24,014 bases of DNA from Tritrichomonas foetus (taxonomy: Eukaryota > Parabasalia > Tritrichomonadida > Tritrichomonadidae), in contig MLAK01001172.1 of NCBI GenBank assembly GCA_001839685.1, forward strand, positions 4,145-28,158, in the 5' to 3' direction. How positions within the stretch are numbered: position 1 is the first letter of the stretch; the number at the start of each line of letters is the position of its first letter. A model generated the notes under the pieces. That model ran no database searches, had not been told where the DNA came from, and saw nothing but the letters and a program-made list of their open reading frames with translations. This document shows positions 1 through 9,976 of this stretch, piece after piece. The translations under genes and the position numbers were made by a program.

Positions 1-79
1 TTTTTTTCTTTCTTTTTCTCTTTTTCTTTCTTTTCTATTTTTCTTTCTTTTCTATTTTTCTTTCTTTTCTCTTTTTCTT
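1..79. repeat. pyrimidine-rich low-complexity tract
   Basis: The first 79 bases are almost only T and C, built from irregular TTTCTTTTTC-like units with an occasional TATTTTT variant. It is a simple-sequence tract cut by the window edge. No function can be assigned. Confidence 0.85.
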
Positions 80-446
80 GCGATGACAATGTTGGATTAT
101 TCCAATAAAGAAGTATAAAAAATATTTTACTTTAATGGTTAGCAATAAGAAACATCACGTTATATTTCAGATTTCCTTTCTCGAAAAATTGCACAACTGC
201 ATTTTATTAATGAATCAATTCATGAATATCATCTTCATACTAAACATCAGAGAGACGCTGAATATTTCATCAACCACGATGATTTAGAACATAATATTTA
301 TTCCAAAACTGACATTATTATTTTGTTCAAAAAAATATTTAATATGTGTAGGAATTGATATGAATAAATGATTCTGAAAAATGAAAATTTAACATTATAA
401 GATTACAATACATTACTTCAGTTCATTTTAACAATTTTAGCTAAAA

Positions 447-1481
447 ATGATGAATTTGCCATTTCTAATTGATGATTATATATATTTATCACAAGGATCG
501 ATTGAAGAGTTCATTTTTATTTTTGAACTGGAATATTTAAATCAAAAGATTTGGTTTTCATTTAGTCAACGGCTTTTTTTCACATCAAAACAAGAAGATA
601 AATATCAAAATCGATTTTAGAAATGTTCTAATAATCCTCATGATTTTGGACTTGTTGAAGTTACTGCTTCTGTTATGCAAAAATCTTCATTCTATCACCC
701 TGAATATTCTATTGATCATTTAGATGGGTTTTCAATCATTCTATTTTGTCTAATTGGAACAAAATTTGGTGGAGAGAATTATTTTCTTTTCAATTTTATA
801 GAGTTTTATGGAGAATCTCTTGAATTATGATCATCATCATCATATATAATTATAACTGCCCTTGATACTTTTCTGGTCTATTGCCAATACGTTTCAATCA
901 ATAAATTTACGAATTGGATAATCCTATAACCTTTTGCCCATTTAACACGCATTATAATGGGTATACATTGAGTATAAACTATTTTCAAGTAACAAATTTT
1001 TATAATAAATATGTGATCTATAAATGGTGCAGATTGACGTGATCATGAAAAAAATGAAAATTTGAAAAGGAAATATTTTTTTGATGAATTTGAATGGAAC
1101 AAGATTTTATCTTTGATGAATAAATACCAAGAACAAAATCTACCACATGAAGTATACATTCGACATGGCATCGATGCCAATTTTGTGTAGTATCCTTTTT
1201 CTGAATGTTCTATAGAAAAAGTTAGTTTCCATAATTGTGAAGTTATATCAACCTTTCAATCCACTTCACACACAAGAAAAACACTTTTCGCTCAAGACTT
1301 AGTAGAATTATGGAAAATATTATTAAGAGAATTCGGTATATACATTAATAATTTTTTATTTTTTCGCTCGAAATCTATGCCGAACAGAACGATCGAGATG
1401 AAAATGATTCAGACGATAGATGAAAGTGGATCATATATTGAATACTTTCTCAAATTTGAGAAATTGCTTTTCAATTTATAA
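447..1481 (+). pseudogene. decayed gene, family not recognised
   Basis: A single reading frame starts with two ATG codons at 447 and 450 and stays coding-like to about 930, interrupted by TAG at 618-620 and TGA at 828-830. A degraded stretch with several stops follows at about 930-1040. The same frame then resumes at 1041 and runs to a natural-looking TAA at 1479-1481, broken only by TAG at 1188-1190. The translated pieces have protein-like composition, for example HDFGLVEVTASVMQKS and NKILSLMNKYQEQNLPHEVY, and the second part contains the run DLVELWKILLREFGIYINNF. Total length would be about 345 codons. I do not recognise the family and see no known catalytic motif. Several independent stops plus a scrambled middle make a pseudogene much likelier than sequencing error. 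Confidence 0.6.
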
Positions 1482-1558
1482 AAAATAAAGCATTGAAAAA
1501 TAAAATACGTTTACATGATAGAGAAAGATAATAAATCAACAACCCGAAAACGTAAAGT

Positions 1559-2560
1559 TCAATCACCAGGCAAGAGGATCGACTGTTTTATAGAGGTTGA
1601 AGGCGGCCTTTTGATCAGACTGAACGGACGACGAGACAGCTTCGATTCAAATACGACAAATTTACAAACCATTTCAGTACTAACCGTCATTGCTGCACCG
1701 CTATTTGTGAAGTTCCCTGAGTAGTTTGGTGCCGAAAAAAGTGTCACTATAGATTTATTCGGATTAAACGGAAAATCGAATCCAGTGCTAATTGCTTGGT
1801 GCGCTCGTACCAAAAGATCTATACCAAGCTTATCTAGTATTTCTGTTAACGGCTTTTCTCCAAATACGCAGCTGATGCCTCTTTCATTTCAGGCATAAGA
1901 TTCAGTCTCGCTGTCTGGATCTGACCAGAGCAAGTCGATGATCAATCTTGACTCACTTATATTTAACGGTCTCTTGAGGTTCTTGAGTTGGTTCAAGTTT
2001 TTAAAATCAGGGGAAATTCCACCATGTATACACAAAATTCGACCATTAACCGTCGCTGAGATTGGCAAATAATCGAACAAGTCATTGAAAAGCTTCCAAA
2101 GCTTTCTCGATGAGCTGTAGTGGTCTCTTATTTCATTGTAGAATCCGTACATTTTGTTTACAAATGCTGCTTCGTGATTTCCTCGCAATAAAAAGAAATT
2201 GATTGGATGCTTAATTTTGTATAGCAAAAGTAGCGTAATTGTGTGAACACTGTATTTCCCTCGATCAACGTAGTCACCCAGAAATAGGTAATTCGTGTTT
2301 TCTGGGTCTCCGCATTTTTCGAATATTCTGAGCAAATCTGTGAACTGGCCATGAATGTCGCCGCAAATAACTAATGGGGGCACCAATTCGAGAAAGACTG
2401 GTTGCAACTGAATGATTCGTTTTGCTTTTTCGATGATGAATTTTATCTCGTTTTTGGTCAAAACCCAAGAAATTTCTTCGTCTTTCTCTGTCACTGACCA
2501 CAATCGATCGATAAGGTTATTGACGATGGAATATTCCTTTTCCGTCAATCCGGAGATCAT
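1559..2560 (-). pseudogene. PP1-type serine/threonine phosphatase catalytic subunit, one internal stop
   Basis: One continuous frame of 333 residues, the usual length of a PP1 catalytic subunit, starts with MISGLTEKEYS. All metallophosphatase signatures are present in order: GDIHG at residues 67-71, GDYVDRG at 95-101, GNHE at 127-130, HGG at 179-181, RAHQ at 252-255 and SAPNY at 276-280. YLFLGDYVDRGK and YGFYNEI are PP1-like rather than PP2A-like. The only break is an in-frame TGA at 1889-1891 (codon 224), after SDPDSETESYA; the frame continues directly with NERGISCVFG. The residue after SAPNY is Ser instead of the usual Cys. The stop removes the last third, including metal-coordinating RAH and the SAPNY loop, so the truncated product should be inactive. 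A young pseudogene is most likely. A sequencing error, a strain polymorphism or readthrough are alternatives. Confidence 0.85.
1889..1891 (-). other. in-frame TGA interrupting the phosphatase
   Basis: Codon 224 of the phosphatase frame is TGA, with coding-like sequence on both sides in the same frame and no nearby indel. It lies between the LLWSDPD and NERG motifs of the PPP fold. TGA is also the genuine terminator of kinases A and E in this window, so reassignment of TGA as a sense codon is not supported. Confidence 0.8.
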
Positions 2561-3944
2561 TCTTCGAATCGTGAATTAATCTTCCAATTGATCACCACAC
2601 TACGTAACTTTTTCATATTAATTTTAGCCGAATCTTCTGAAATTCGATTTCAATAGGACTCCTTTTTGTGAGCCTATATTGTGAATGAAATACTTTCTTA
2701 TATACACAATATTTGGATAAACATTGAATATTTGTGTAGAATTGATTGAATGATTTCTAAAGTAGATAATTCAATGGTTATGGAAATTCTTATCACGTTT
2801 GATAGAATCTATCACAAAACTGAGGTTAACATAGAAAATATTGAATAGAAGTTTCATCTTAATTTTTCTTGTTGGAATATTCCGAATATGTAAAAACTAT
2901 TGAATCATTTCATTTTTTTACAATTCAATCAGATGTATACAAACTAACTAGATCTAGATGTAGAAGACTATTGAGAGATCTAAATGAATAATTGTTGATA
3001 TTATTGTCATCTAAAAATTATTTAATTGTAATCCTATTAATAATATATAAATATTATAATTTAAAAATCAAGATACAGAGAAAACCAAATCCAAAAAAAA
3101 ATTGTGAGAAAAAAATAAACCCCACAGAAATTTCTGAGAATTATTGAGATAAAAAGTGATTTTATAGCATTAATATCTTGATTATTTCTTATCATAAATC
3201 GTGCTTTTTATTATCATATGACCCTCCATCGAAAATTATAATGTTTTCCAAAATACAAAAATGAAGTATAAAAAAAATATTAATAATTTTGATATAAATA
3301 AAAAAAATTTAGNAAATTTTCGCGATTTTTAATTAAAAATCGATAGAAGAAGTGTAAATAGAATTATGGGAAGCAGTATTATAATCTTTGTGATTCTTGG
3401 AAAAAAAGCTTCTCACAATTTTTTTTAGGCTTTCTCCAAAATCGCTCTTTTTTCGGTTTAATTGTTGCAAAATTTCAAAACTATGAATAAATATGGCTCA
3501 TAACTATAAAAAATAGATTTAACAATTGACTGAAAGCTGTTCACCCGAAAACTGAAACAATAGCTTCTTCAGAATCATTTTCGAAATATTTTTGAATTCG
3601 GCCATTTGCGAAGTTTGCGATAAGGGAAATTTTCGTCATTCTTTTAGTTATTTGGGTTTTGATTTTTGACTGATNGTATNAAGTAATACTGATNATANGG
3701 ATCATTTNAGTGATTTCGTACGTTAAGACTATTTGGTTTGTATACATCTATTCAATCTTTCCTCATATTTAATTAATTCAATGCTCATTCAACTTTTTCT
3801 TTTCGACCAAAAAATGAAAAAAGAATGATTATATCTATAATTTTTATGTAATATAATCTAGGAAAAATACAATAGATAAATGTCATTTATCATGGTTGTA
3901 CTATAACCATCGAAAAGGCAATTACATTTGAATATTCATTATCC
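2561..3944. other. spacer with a coding-like fragment and clustered ambiguous bases
   Basis: AT-rich spacer between the phosphatase and kinase A. Most of it is simple A/T sequence. Around 3541-3660 the minus strand has a short coding-like stretch (reading NGRIQKYFENDSEEAIVSVFG-like in two parts, NGRIQKYFEND then SEEAIVSVFG) without an ATG start. Upstream of it are five single ambiguous bases at 3675, 3680, 3694, 3698 and 3708, with another at 3313. This fits a repeated sequence whose copies were merged in assembly, but no second copy is visible here. Confidence 0.4.
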
Positions 3945-5360
3945 TCAAAAGTTTGTCTTCAAAATCTGCGGACTTTGAATAATTCTTACCCTATCAGGAA
4001 CCGAGAACTTTCTCTTCATGAGGAAAAAAGACATTGGCCGATCCAAAATAATTGGTTCATTTCCCAAAAATTTTTGTGAGCCAATTTCTGATTTCAATTC
4101 ATTGAATCTGTCACTGCAGCCACTAGGAGACTTTCTTATGCTTAAGTGTGACATGTGATTTGAATTGGGAGAAAGTGGTGATGCTGGAGATGATTCATTG
4201 GAGGATTCATTTGGTGATTCAGTTGGCAGGATCACGCACGATCTTGTTTGGGACGCTAGGAAAGGGGTTTTATGTGATTCGCTTGATGATGGGGAGCCTT
4301 GGGGATTGACCTGGAATCCAAGCTGATAGCCATTGGAATTAATTATTTGTTTCTTTGGTGGTGATGATGGACGTGATAAGCAATTCGCTGGATTGTGTGA
4401 ATTGATTTTTCGATCAGCTCCCAATGAACTTTGTGGTGAAATCTGTTTTGCTTGCTTCCCAGTATCTTGGATTCCACTAGTGAGCTTTAGTGAAGGGAAT
4501 TTCGTGGCAAACGATACAGCTTTATTGATTTTCTCCTGATGGAATGAATGAATCATTTTATTTACCTCTTCAATTGGAATTCTTTTATTAGGGTCATAAA
4601 CAATCAGATGTTTAAAAATTTCAAATAAGCAAGGTGGAATAATCTTTTTCGATATATTGATTCCACTTTGTTTCATATCTTGCAAAATTTGGGTAACCGT
4701 TCGAAATTGAAAGGGTAATTGGCCGGTTGAAGCAAAGTATAAAGTTACTCCAAGGCTCCATAGATCAGCCTTAAAGATATCATGCGGCTCTTTTCTTAAC
4801 ACCTCAGGTGCACCAAAAGCTGGTGAACATTTAAAGTTCTGCGGAAACTCGGCTTCGTCAGATGACATTGCAATTCCGAAATCAGCCAGCTTGACTCTTC
4901 CAAAGTCATCAAAAAGAATATTGTGCGGCTTTATATCGCGGTGTGCAATATTGAATTTATGCGCTGTGTAAACCGCACTAATCAATTGTTTGCTGACGGT
5001 TATCAAGCGTTGGCCTTTCAAAGGGCCGCATTCTTTCACCTCATCAAATAACGATCCGTGGCTACAGTATTCAAGGATTAAATAGAAAAGTCCGTTTTCT
5101 GTGAAATGATCATACAATCGAATGATGTGCGGGTTGTCCAGCTTTACTAATGAGCTGACTTCACTGTCGAATGATTCCCATGCGTGGCTGACATCACGTG
5201 ATCGCGGCAAAATCACCTTGGCAACAAATTTGGAATTGAATTTGAGTGATGTTACAAGATAGACAGCGGCATAGCCACCCGAGCCTATGCATTCATTGAA
5301 TATGTAATCACGTATCTGAGTTCCAGGTTCAATAACCTGGATAGATTTCTTTGCAGCCAT
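3945..5360 (-). CDS. Ser/Thr protein kinase, paralog A, with Ser/Pro-rich tail
   Basis: Protein of 471 residues; start taken at the first ATG (MAAKKSIQV), because the frame further upstream opens only on TTG. Kinase domain is about residues 18-285. Visible motifs are the glycine loop GSGGYAAVY (26-34), ATP-binding Lys48 in FVAKVIL, helix-C Glu67 in SFDSEV, HRD at 140-142, DFG at 160-162, and CSPAFGAPE closing the activation segment. All residues needed for phosphotransfer are present. The tail (about 300-471) is low-complexity and rich in Ser, Pro and Asn, about 110 residues longer than in paralogs B to D, and ends near PMSFFLMKRKFSVPD, similar to the tails of its relatives. The fold is CAMK/ULK-like but I cannot fix the subfamily or substrate. 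It is oppositely oriented to B, C and D. Confidence 0.93.
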   Translation of the reverse strand: MAAKKSIQVIEPGTQIRDYIFNECIGSGGYAAVYLVTSLKFNSKFVAKVILPRSRDVSHAWESFDSEVSSLVKLDNPHIIRLYDHFTENGLFYLILEYCSHGSLFDEVKECGPLKGQRLITVSKQLISAVYTAHKFNIAHRDIKPHNILFDDFGRVKLADFGIAMSSDEAEFPQNFKCSPAFGAPEVLRKEPHDIFKADLWSLGVTLYFASTGQLPFQFRTVTQILQDMKQSGINISKKIIPPCLFEIFKHLIVYDPNKRIPIEEVNKMIHSFHQEKINKAVSFATKFPSLKLTSGIQDTGKQAKQISPQSSLGADRKINSHNPANCLSRPSSPPKKQIINSNGYQLGFQVNPQGSPSSSESHKTPFLASQTRSCVILPTESPNESSNESSPASPLSPNSNHMSHLSIRKSPSGCSDRFNELKSEIGSQKFLGNEPIILDRPMSFFLMKRKFSVPDRVRIIQSPQILKTNF

Positions 5361-5466
5361 AAAAACGAAATGGTAATTTTTTGATAGATTTTTTGCACCT
5401 GTTTGATAGAGCTTTTTCAATATTCACTTCAATTTGAACTTTTTTGAGGATTGGACATTTTATATT

Positions 5467-5520
5467 TATTGAAAATTATGTGACTATTGAAAATTATTTG
5501 ATTATTGAAATGTTTATATA
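5467..5520. repeat. three 18-bp imperfect tandem units upstream of kinase A
   Basis: Units start at 5467, 5485 and 5503, each beginning TATTGAAA. The first two differ at only two or three positions and the third is more diverged. They lie 107-160 bases upstream of the kinase A start codon. Promoter involvement is possible but unsupported. Confidence 0.55.
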
Positions 5521-5530
5521 TTATTGGAAT

Positions 5531-5546
5531 CTCACAATTTTGTGAG
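5531..5546. repeat. short perfect hairpin CTCACAA/TTGTGAG
   Basis: CTCACAATTTTGTGAG has two 7-base arms separated by TT. It sits about 170 bases upstream of kinase A, just beyond the tandem units. It could bind a dimeric regulator or be chance in AT-rich DNA. Confidence 0.4.
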
Positions 5547-6115
5547 AATATAAAAAAAATTGTGAAATAATATTTATGGAAGATATCTAAGAATAGTCTT
5601 CATGGATCTATCAATAAAAGGCTCTCTCATAATATCAATCTATAATTACCCCCATATGTCTACTCAAACTGTCACTAAACTTTTGTGATCGATAATATCG
5701 ACTCGATTTTTCAAAAAAGACTATCAACGAATACAATGAGATTAACGAAAATTGAATTGAAAAATCATTTTATTTTTTCCAATTTGAAAGTGTGATAAAT
5801 CTGTTTGTGAGGAAATATTTAATTTATGTAGCTAAATAAAAATTTAAATACTTCTCAAAATTTGGCGTATCACACAAATACTTATTGCTATTCTATGAAA
5901 AGCAATGAAAATATTTTGAGAAACTATTTAAAAGCAAACAATTTGTTGACCATATTTTTATCAAATATTATCGGAGTCATCATCGTTCTCAGACCTATTT
6001 GTTGAACCATTATGAATATTTTGTCAAAGTTTCCATTAAAAATAAGCAAATAAATTGATCTTTTTAGCAGAAACAAAATTTATTTGATATTTCGAATAAT
6101 TACATTTTAAAAATC

Positions 6116-6148
<33 letters not shown>

Positions 6149-7509
6149 ATTGAAAAATTCATCATTATCAAATTAATTGAAAGGTTTCACAAATTATTCC
6201 CATCTCATAATGTGAAAATGGCTTATTCGCTCAATTTGATCATGGTTCTTTCTTACATAGCTTCATGAAATAGTAATCATATCTCAATCTTCGAAACGTG
6301 GTGTTTCATTACACGCTTTGCTTGGAAGTTTGGCAAAATAGTAAAATTCATTCAATCTCAATTATATTTGTTTATATTTGAATACAACGTTGGCTTTATG
6401 AACTTTTTCTTCTGAAATTATTTTTGAATCGTTATTATATTGGGTTGATTTTTCTTTCATGAAATGATATATTTATGATAAACTACACTCATTCTCCAAT
6501 TTTCCTCGAAAATATATTTTCGGCGGCTTTCTGAAAAAATAATTCGAATATAAAAAATTGAAAGAATAACGGTCGACGTAATATCACTTTGCATAAACTA
6601 TATTATTGGGATAAATCATACCTTGATAATGTGTTAAAAACCGGCATTACTTATGCTTAAAACTCTGAATCGTAATTCCGAAAAAATCGTTTCAATAAAA
6701 ATATAAATGTAAGCAATAAATTTTACGTAGCGAATATGTTTAGAATAATATTTAAGTGAGAAACACATTTGGCCTCGAAAATTTCTAACAGGAGATGTTC
6801 AGTCCATATTTTCTCAAAATGAATGTTTTATTTTTCATTCAATCTGATTGTATTAATTCAATTTCCTATAAACCATACAAAAGTAACTGATGCAAATTCA
6901 ATTAAATGTTTTCAATAAGTGGTTTCTATTGTTCTTCTAGTTTCTTATCTTCATTCTAATTATACTTCAGTAAATTGCCAATCGATTATCTGTTAAATTC
7001 TTCCATTTAAGTGGCAGGAATACAAATAACCACCATCTTTTTACTGAATTATCTTCGATTTCCAATTGATGTGAAAAAACTCACAGAAAAAAAACCATTC
7101 AATTGATTAAAAAAATTCAATGAAATGTTTGGAATTGATGGTTTGACAAGAGCGTCATTATCTTCTTCTATGTTTTTATGAATACGCCTTATATTATGTG
7201 GCAATATGATGCTACAATTGATTAGGGTGATCCGTACCTTGGTAATCTCATGAGAAAACAGAAGTAATCATAAATTTTTCACATCACATCACTGTCAAAA
7301 AATCACAGAATGGAAGCTGTTGAGTGATGATATTACTATAATTATAACATATTATGTGATGTCATTGCATATTTACCATTATAAAATAATTTATGTAATA
7401 TTATATCCAATGTCGAGAATTATAGCGAAGTACATTGTTGACAGAATAAAGTTCCATACATATCAATATAAGATAAATATTTGCTAGTAAATTTCAAAAT
7501 TATTGAAAA
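5547..7509. other. long AT-rich spacer
   Basis: About 2 kb without a supportable gene. It contains the 30-base poly-A run described separately and many short A/T-rich runs. I saw no sustained reading frame on either strand and no tRNA-like box sequences. Confidence 0.6.
6118..6147. repeat. poly-A homopolymer, 30 bases
   Basis: An uninterrupted run of about 30 A residues in the spacer between kinases A and B. No target duplication or retroposed gene is evident next to it, so it is recorded only as a simple repeat. Its length may be inaccurate. Confidence 0.9.
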
Positions 7510-7659
7510 TTAATCGATTTCGAATTCTTTGTCATTCTTTCTGATTCTTTTCCTTGTTCTTAGATATTTGTCTATTTGGGAGGCCTCTATCATTATATTT
7601 CTGTCGTCTAAATGAACTCTGGGATTCATTCTCGAAATGGTTGAAATTTTCTTACTCAT
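7510..7659 (-). CDS. possible small hypothetical protein (49 aa)
   Basis: A short ATG-to-TAA frame on the minus strand begins MSKKISTISRMNPRVHLDD and ends RKNDKEFEID. It is highly charged and basic, with a polar composition that differs from the Phe/Ile/Asn-rich chance frames of the AT-rich surroundings, and it coincides with a local rise in GC. A second minus-strand frame across the same DNA is also open. No initiator motif lies immediately upstream and I recognise no domain. It may be a real small protein, a fragment of a lost gene, or chance. Confidence 0.25.
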   Translation of the reverse strand: MSKKISTISRMNPRVHLDDRNIMIEASQIDKYLRTRKRIRKNDKEFEID

Positions 7660-8028
7660 GATTCTTTTTATTCCCCCAATCTATCCCATACATATATGGG
7701 AAATTGTTGACCAATTTACAGGAGATTTTATATTGAAGGCCTCTCAAATTTCATTTTCATTAATTGTGAATTTCGCAATTTCTTGAAAAAACCAATATAT
7801 GATGTACTCATTAAAAGGTTAAATTATGATATAATTCACTTCTTTTCCATCAAAAATCACCTTTAGTCATTTTCTCTTCAGAATTGTGAAGTGAAATATC
7901 ATATCACCATCTCTGATAATCGTTTGAAACTATTCTCATTAATTCCAAATAATATCATATTCTTGTTCAAGTGGCAAATTCAAGTTCACAATGTAATACA
8001 TATCAATTATTATTCAAAGATATAAATC

Positions 8029-8472
8029 ATGACGCCAATGTTTATCGAGTCGTTCACAAAAGCTCCCAATTTTGACTCAATTATGGCCACTTTTTTCAAT
8101 TTAGTATCGGAATCTTTTTCAATGAAATTAAATTTGAGTAAGAGAACGCTTTTTCTATTTTCACTGGTTTATGTGTTGTAAACAATAAACCAATTGTGAA
8201 ATTGTTCCTCTATGGCTACGAATTCCTTTAGTTGTAATCAATGAACCTATTACATTATATTTCAGCAATGATTGGTCTTTCCATTCCTTTGTTGTTTGTC
8301 CTTCTTAATTCATTTATTAAAAACCAAGCTGATTGATAGCAAAAGTGATTTTGAAAGAAATGTTTTATGTGATTATGAATTGTTTTGCAACTTTTTGACA
8401 AGAGTGTCCATTCCCTTTTTTGAATTTTTTGAATCATTCACAAAACTGAATTCTCACATTCAAAATTTATGA
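8029..8472 (+). pseudogene. possible decayed gene in three frame-shifted pieces
   Basis: Three consecutive coding-like pieces lie in different plus-strand frames. The first starts with ATG at 8029 (MTPMFIESFTKAPNFDSIM) and stops at 8179-8181. The next, about 8188-8310, reads CEIVPLWLRIPLVVINEP in part. The third, about 8325-8472, contains DFERNVLCDYELFCNFL and stops before the kinase B promoter region. No family is recognised. The pattern fits a gene broken by small indels but could partly be chance. Confidence 0.25.
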
Positions 8473-8877
8473 AACTGAAAAGATCAATCAGAATTTTTGA
8501 ATATTTTGAAATAAGAAGTTCAACGTTGGCTTTCAATATCTCAATTCAATAATAAATAGTTTCATCTATGATGAATGATCCATCATTGATCTATTAAATT
8601 TGCAGGGCTTCTATTGTCTGCTACATTAATATTTGACAATGGAATATTCGGAATAATATTCAATCAATAACAATTATATTTTCAATGCAATTATTGAAGT
8701 TTCCCTTCACAAAAAAATGATTCTATCAAATATTTGAATGACACTCTGAAAAAAAATTCTTAAACTGCCTCTTTTTTGATTGCGAAGCATAAAAGGAGTT
8801 ATTTTTTCCCATTCAATTACATTCAAATTTGATCGCCTTCTATACAAAAGTAATGAATTTTCTGAGGACATTCGATT

Positions 8878-8883
8878 TCATTT
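8878..8883 (+). promoter_or_regulatory. candidate initiator TCATTT of kinase B
   Basis: TCATTT matches the trichomonad initiator consensus TCAYTW and lies 26 bases before the ATG, at the head of a T-run. A closer but imperfect TCATCG sits at 8903-8908. Which one is used cannot be decided from sequence. Confidence 0.35.
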
Positions 8884-8908
8884 TTTTTTTTTTGGTCTTC
8901 TTTCATCG

Positions 8909-9976
8909 ATGGAGACAAAGGTGAATATTCCTTATGGTGCCATCATTCACGACTACATTTTCCAAGAGCGTATAGGTAAAGGTGGGTTCGGGGCAGTCTA
9001 CATGGTTACATCAATGAAGTTCAATACGGAATTCGTTGCGAAAGTAATTCTGCCGCATGACACGAACGTTTCAGCAGCTTGGGAATCTTTTGATAGTGAA
9101 GTCAGTGCATTAATTAAATTGGACTATCCAAACATTATCAGATTGTATGATCATTTCACAGTCGACGGGCTATTCTTTCTGATTCTCGAATACTGCAGCC
9201 ATGGATCACTATATGATGAAGTGAAAGAAAATGGACCACTGAAAGGCCTCAGGCTGATGACAGTCTGCCAGCAGCTGATTTCTGCTGTTTATAATGCGCA
9301 TAAAAACAACATCGCGCATCGCGATATAAAACCACAGAACATTCTGCTAGATGATTTTGGAAGGGTGAAATTGGCGGATTTTGGAATCTCTATTTGCTCG
9401 AACGAAAGAGACACATTCCAGGATTTCAAATGCTCGCCAGCCTTTGCTCCACCTGAGGTTTTGAGGAAAGATCCACATGATATATTCAAGGCAGATTTAT
9501 GGAGTCTTGGCGTGACTTTATATTTCGTGTCTACTGGTGAATTGCCGTATAAGTTTCATTCTAAATTTCAAATTTTGGATCAAATGAAACAACTAGGGAT
9601 ATCAATCACAAGAAAATCAGCACCAAATTCTATTTTTGCTATTATTAAAGGTTTTATCGTTTATGATCCAGCTAAAAGAATGAGTATTGATGAAGCATAT
9701 TCCATTATTCATTCTGAACATAATGAAAGAATTTCAAAGGCGGCTTCGGCTCTTTCAAAATTCCCAACATTGAAGGCTCCACCTGAGCCAGAAATAATTA
9801 GGTTCAATAGTGGAATCAAGGCAGAAGGTTCTTCTCTGATTGTGAAACCAAATCTTGCTGATAAACCAATTTCATTTGGTGTAAAAGTGAAAAAGAGAAG
9901 ATCAAATGAAATTCGAAGAACCAATCCACTTATTAGACCAAGCTTTGGAAGCTTTAAAAACATACCTATATGTTAA
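8909..9976 (+). CDS. Ser/Thr protein kinase, paralog B
   Basis: Protein of 355 residues starting METKVNIPYG; the open frame upstream of this ATG begins only on TTG and runs through a T-tract, so it is excluded. Catalytic motifs are complete: GKGGFGAVY (23-31), Lys45 in FVAKVIL, Glu64 in SFDSEV, HRD 137-139, DFG 157-159, then CSPAFAPPE, in which Pro replaces the Ala of the usual APE. The kinase domain ends near residue 270. The tail carries IIRFNSGIK and then KPISFGVKVKKRRSNEIRR, a basic-Arg-x-Ser motif shared with paralog C. Substrate and localisation are unknown; no signal peptide or membrane segment is seen. It is the first of three same-strand paralogs. Confidence 0.94.
   Translation: METKVNIPYGAIIHDYIFQERIGKGGFGAVYMVTSMKFNTEFVAKVILPHDTNVSAAWESFDSEVSALIKLDYPNIIRLYDHFTVDGLFFLILEYCSHGSLYDEVKENGPLKGLRLMTVCQQLISAVYNAHKNNIAHRDIKPQNILLDDFGRVKLADFGISICSNERDTFQDFKCSPAFAPPEVLRKDPHDIFKADLWSLGVTLYFVSTGELPYKFHSKFQILDQMKQLGISITRKSAPNSIFAIIKGFIVYDPAKRMSIDEAYSIIHSEHNERISKAASALSKFPTLKAPPEPEIIRFNSGIKAEGSSLIVKPNLADKPISFGVKVKKRRSNEIRRTNPLIRPSFGSFKNIPIC

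Noticed and set aside
1515..1724. 69-codon plus-strand frame overlapping the phosphatase
   Set aside because: Antisense shadow of the phosphatase C-terminal region.
6118..6147. Poly-A run as the tail of a retroposed gene
   Set aside because: No gene-like sequence or flanking target duplication next to it.
8780..8908. N-terminal extension of kinase B
   Set aside because: Begins on TTG and passes through a T-run giving FFFF; the ATG at 8909 gives an N-terminus aligned with the paralogs. Similar TTG or GTG extensions of A, C and the nucleotidase were rejected for the same reason.
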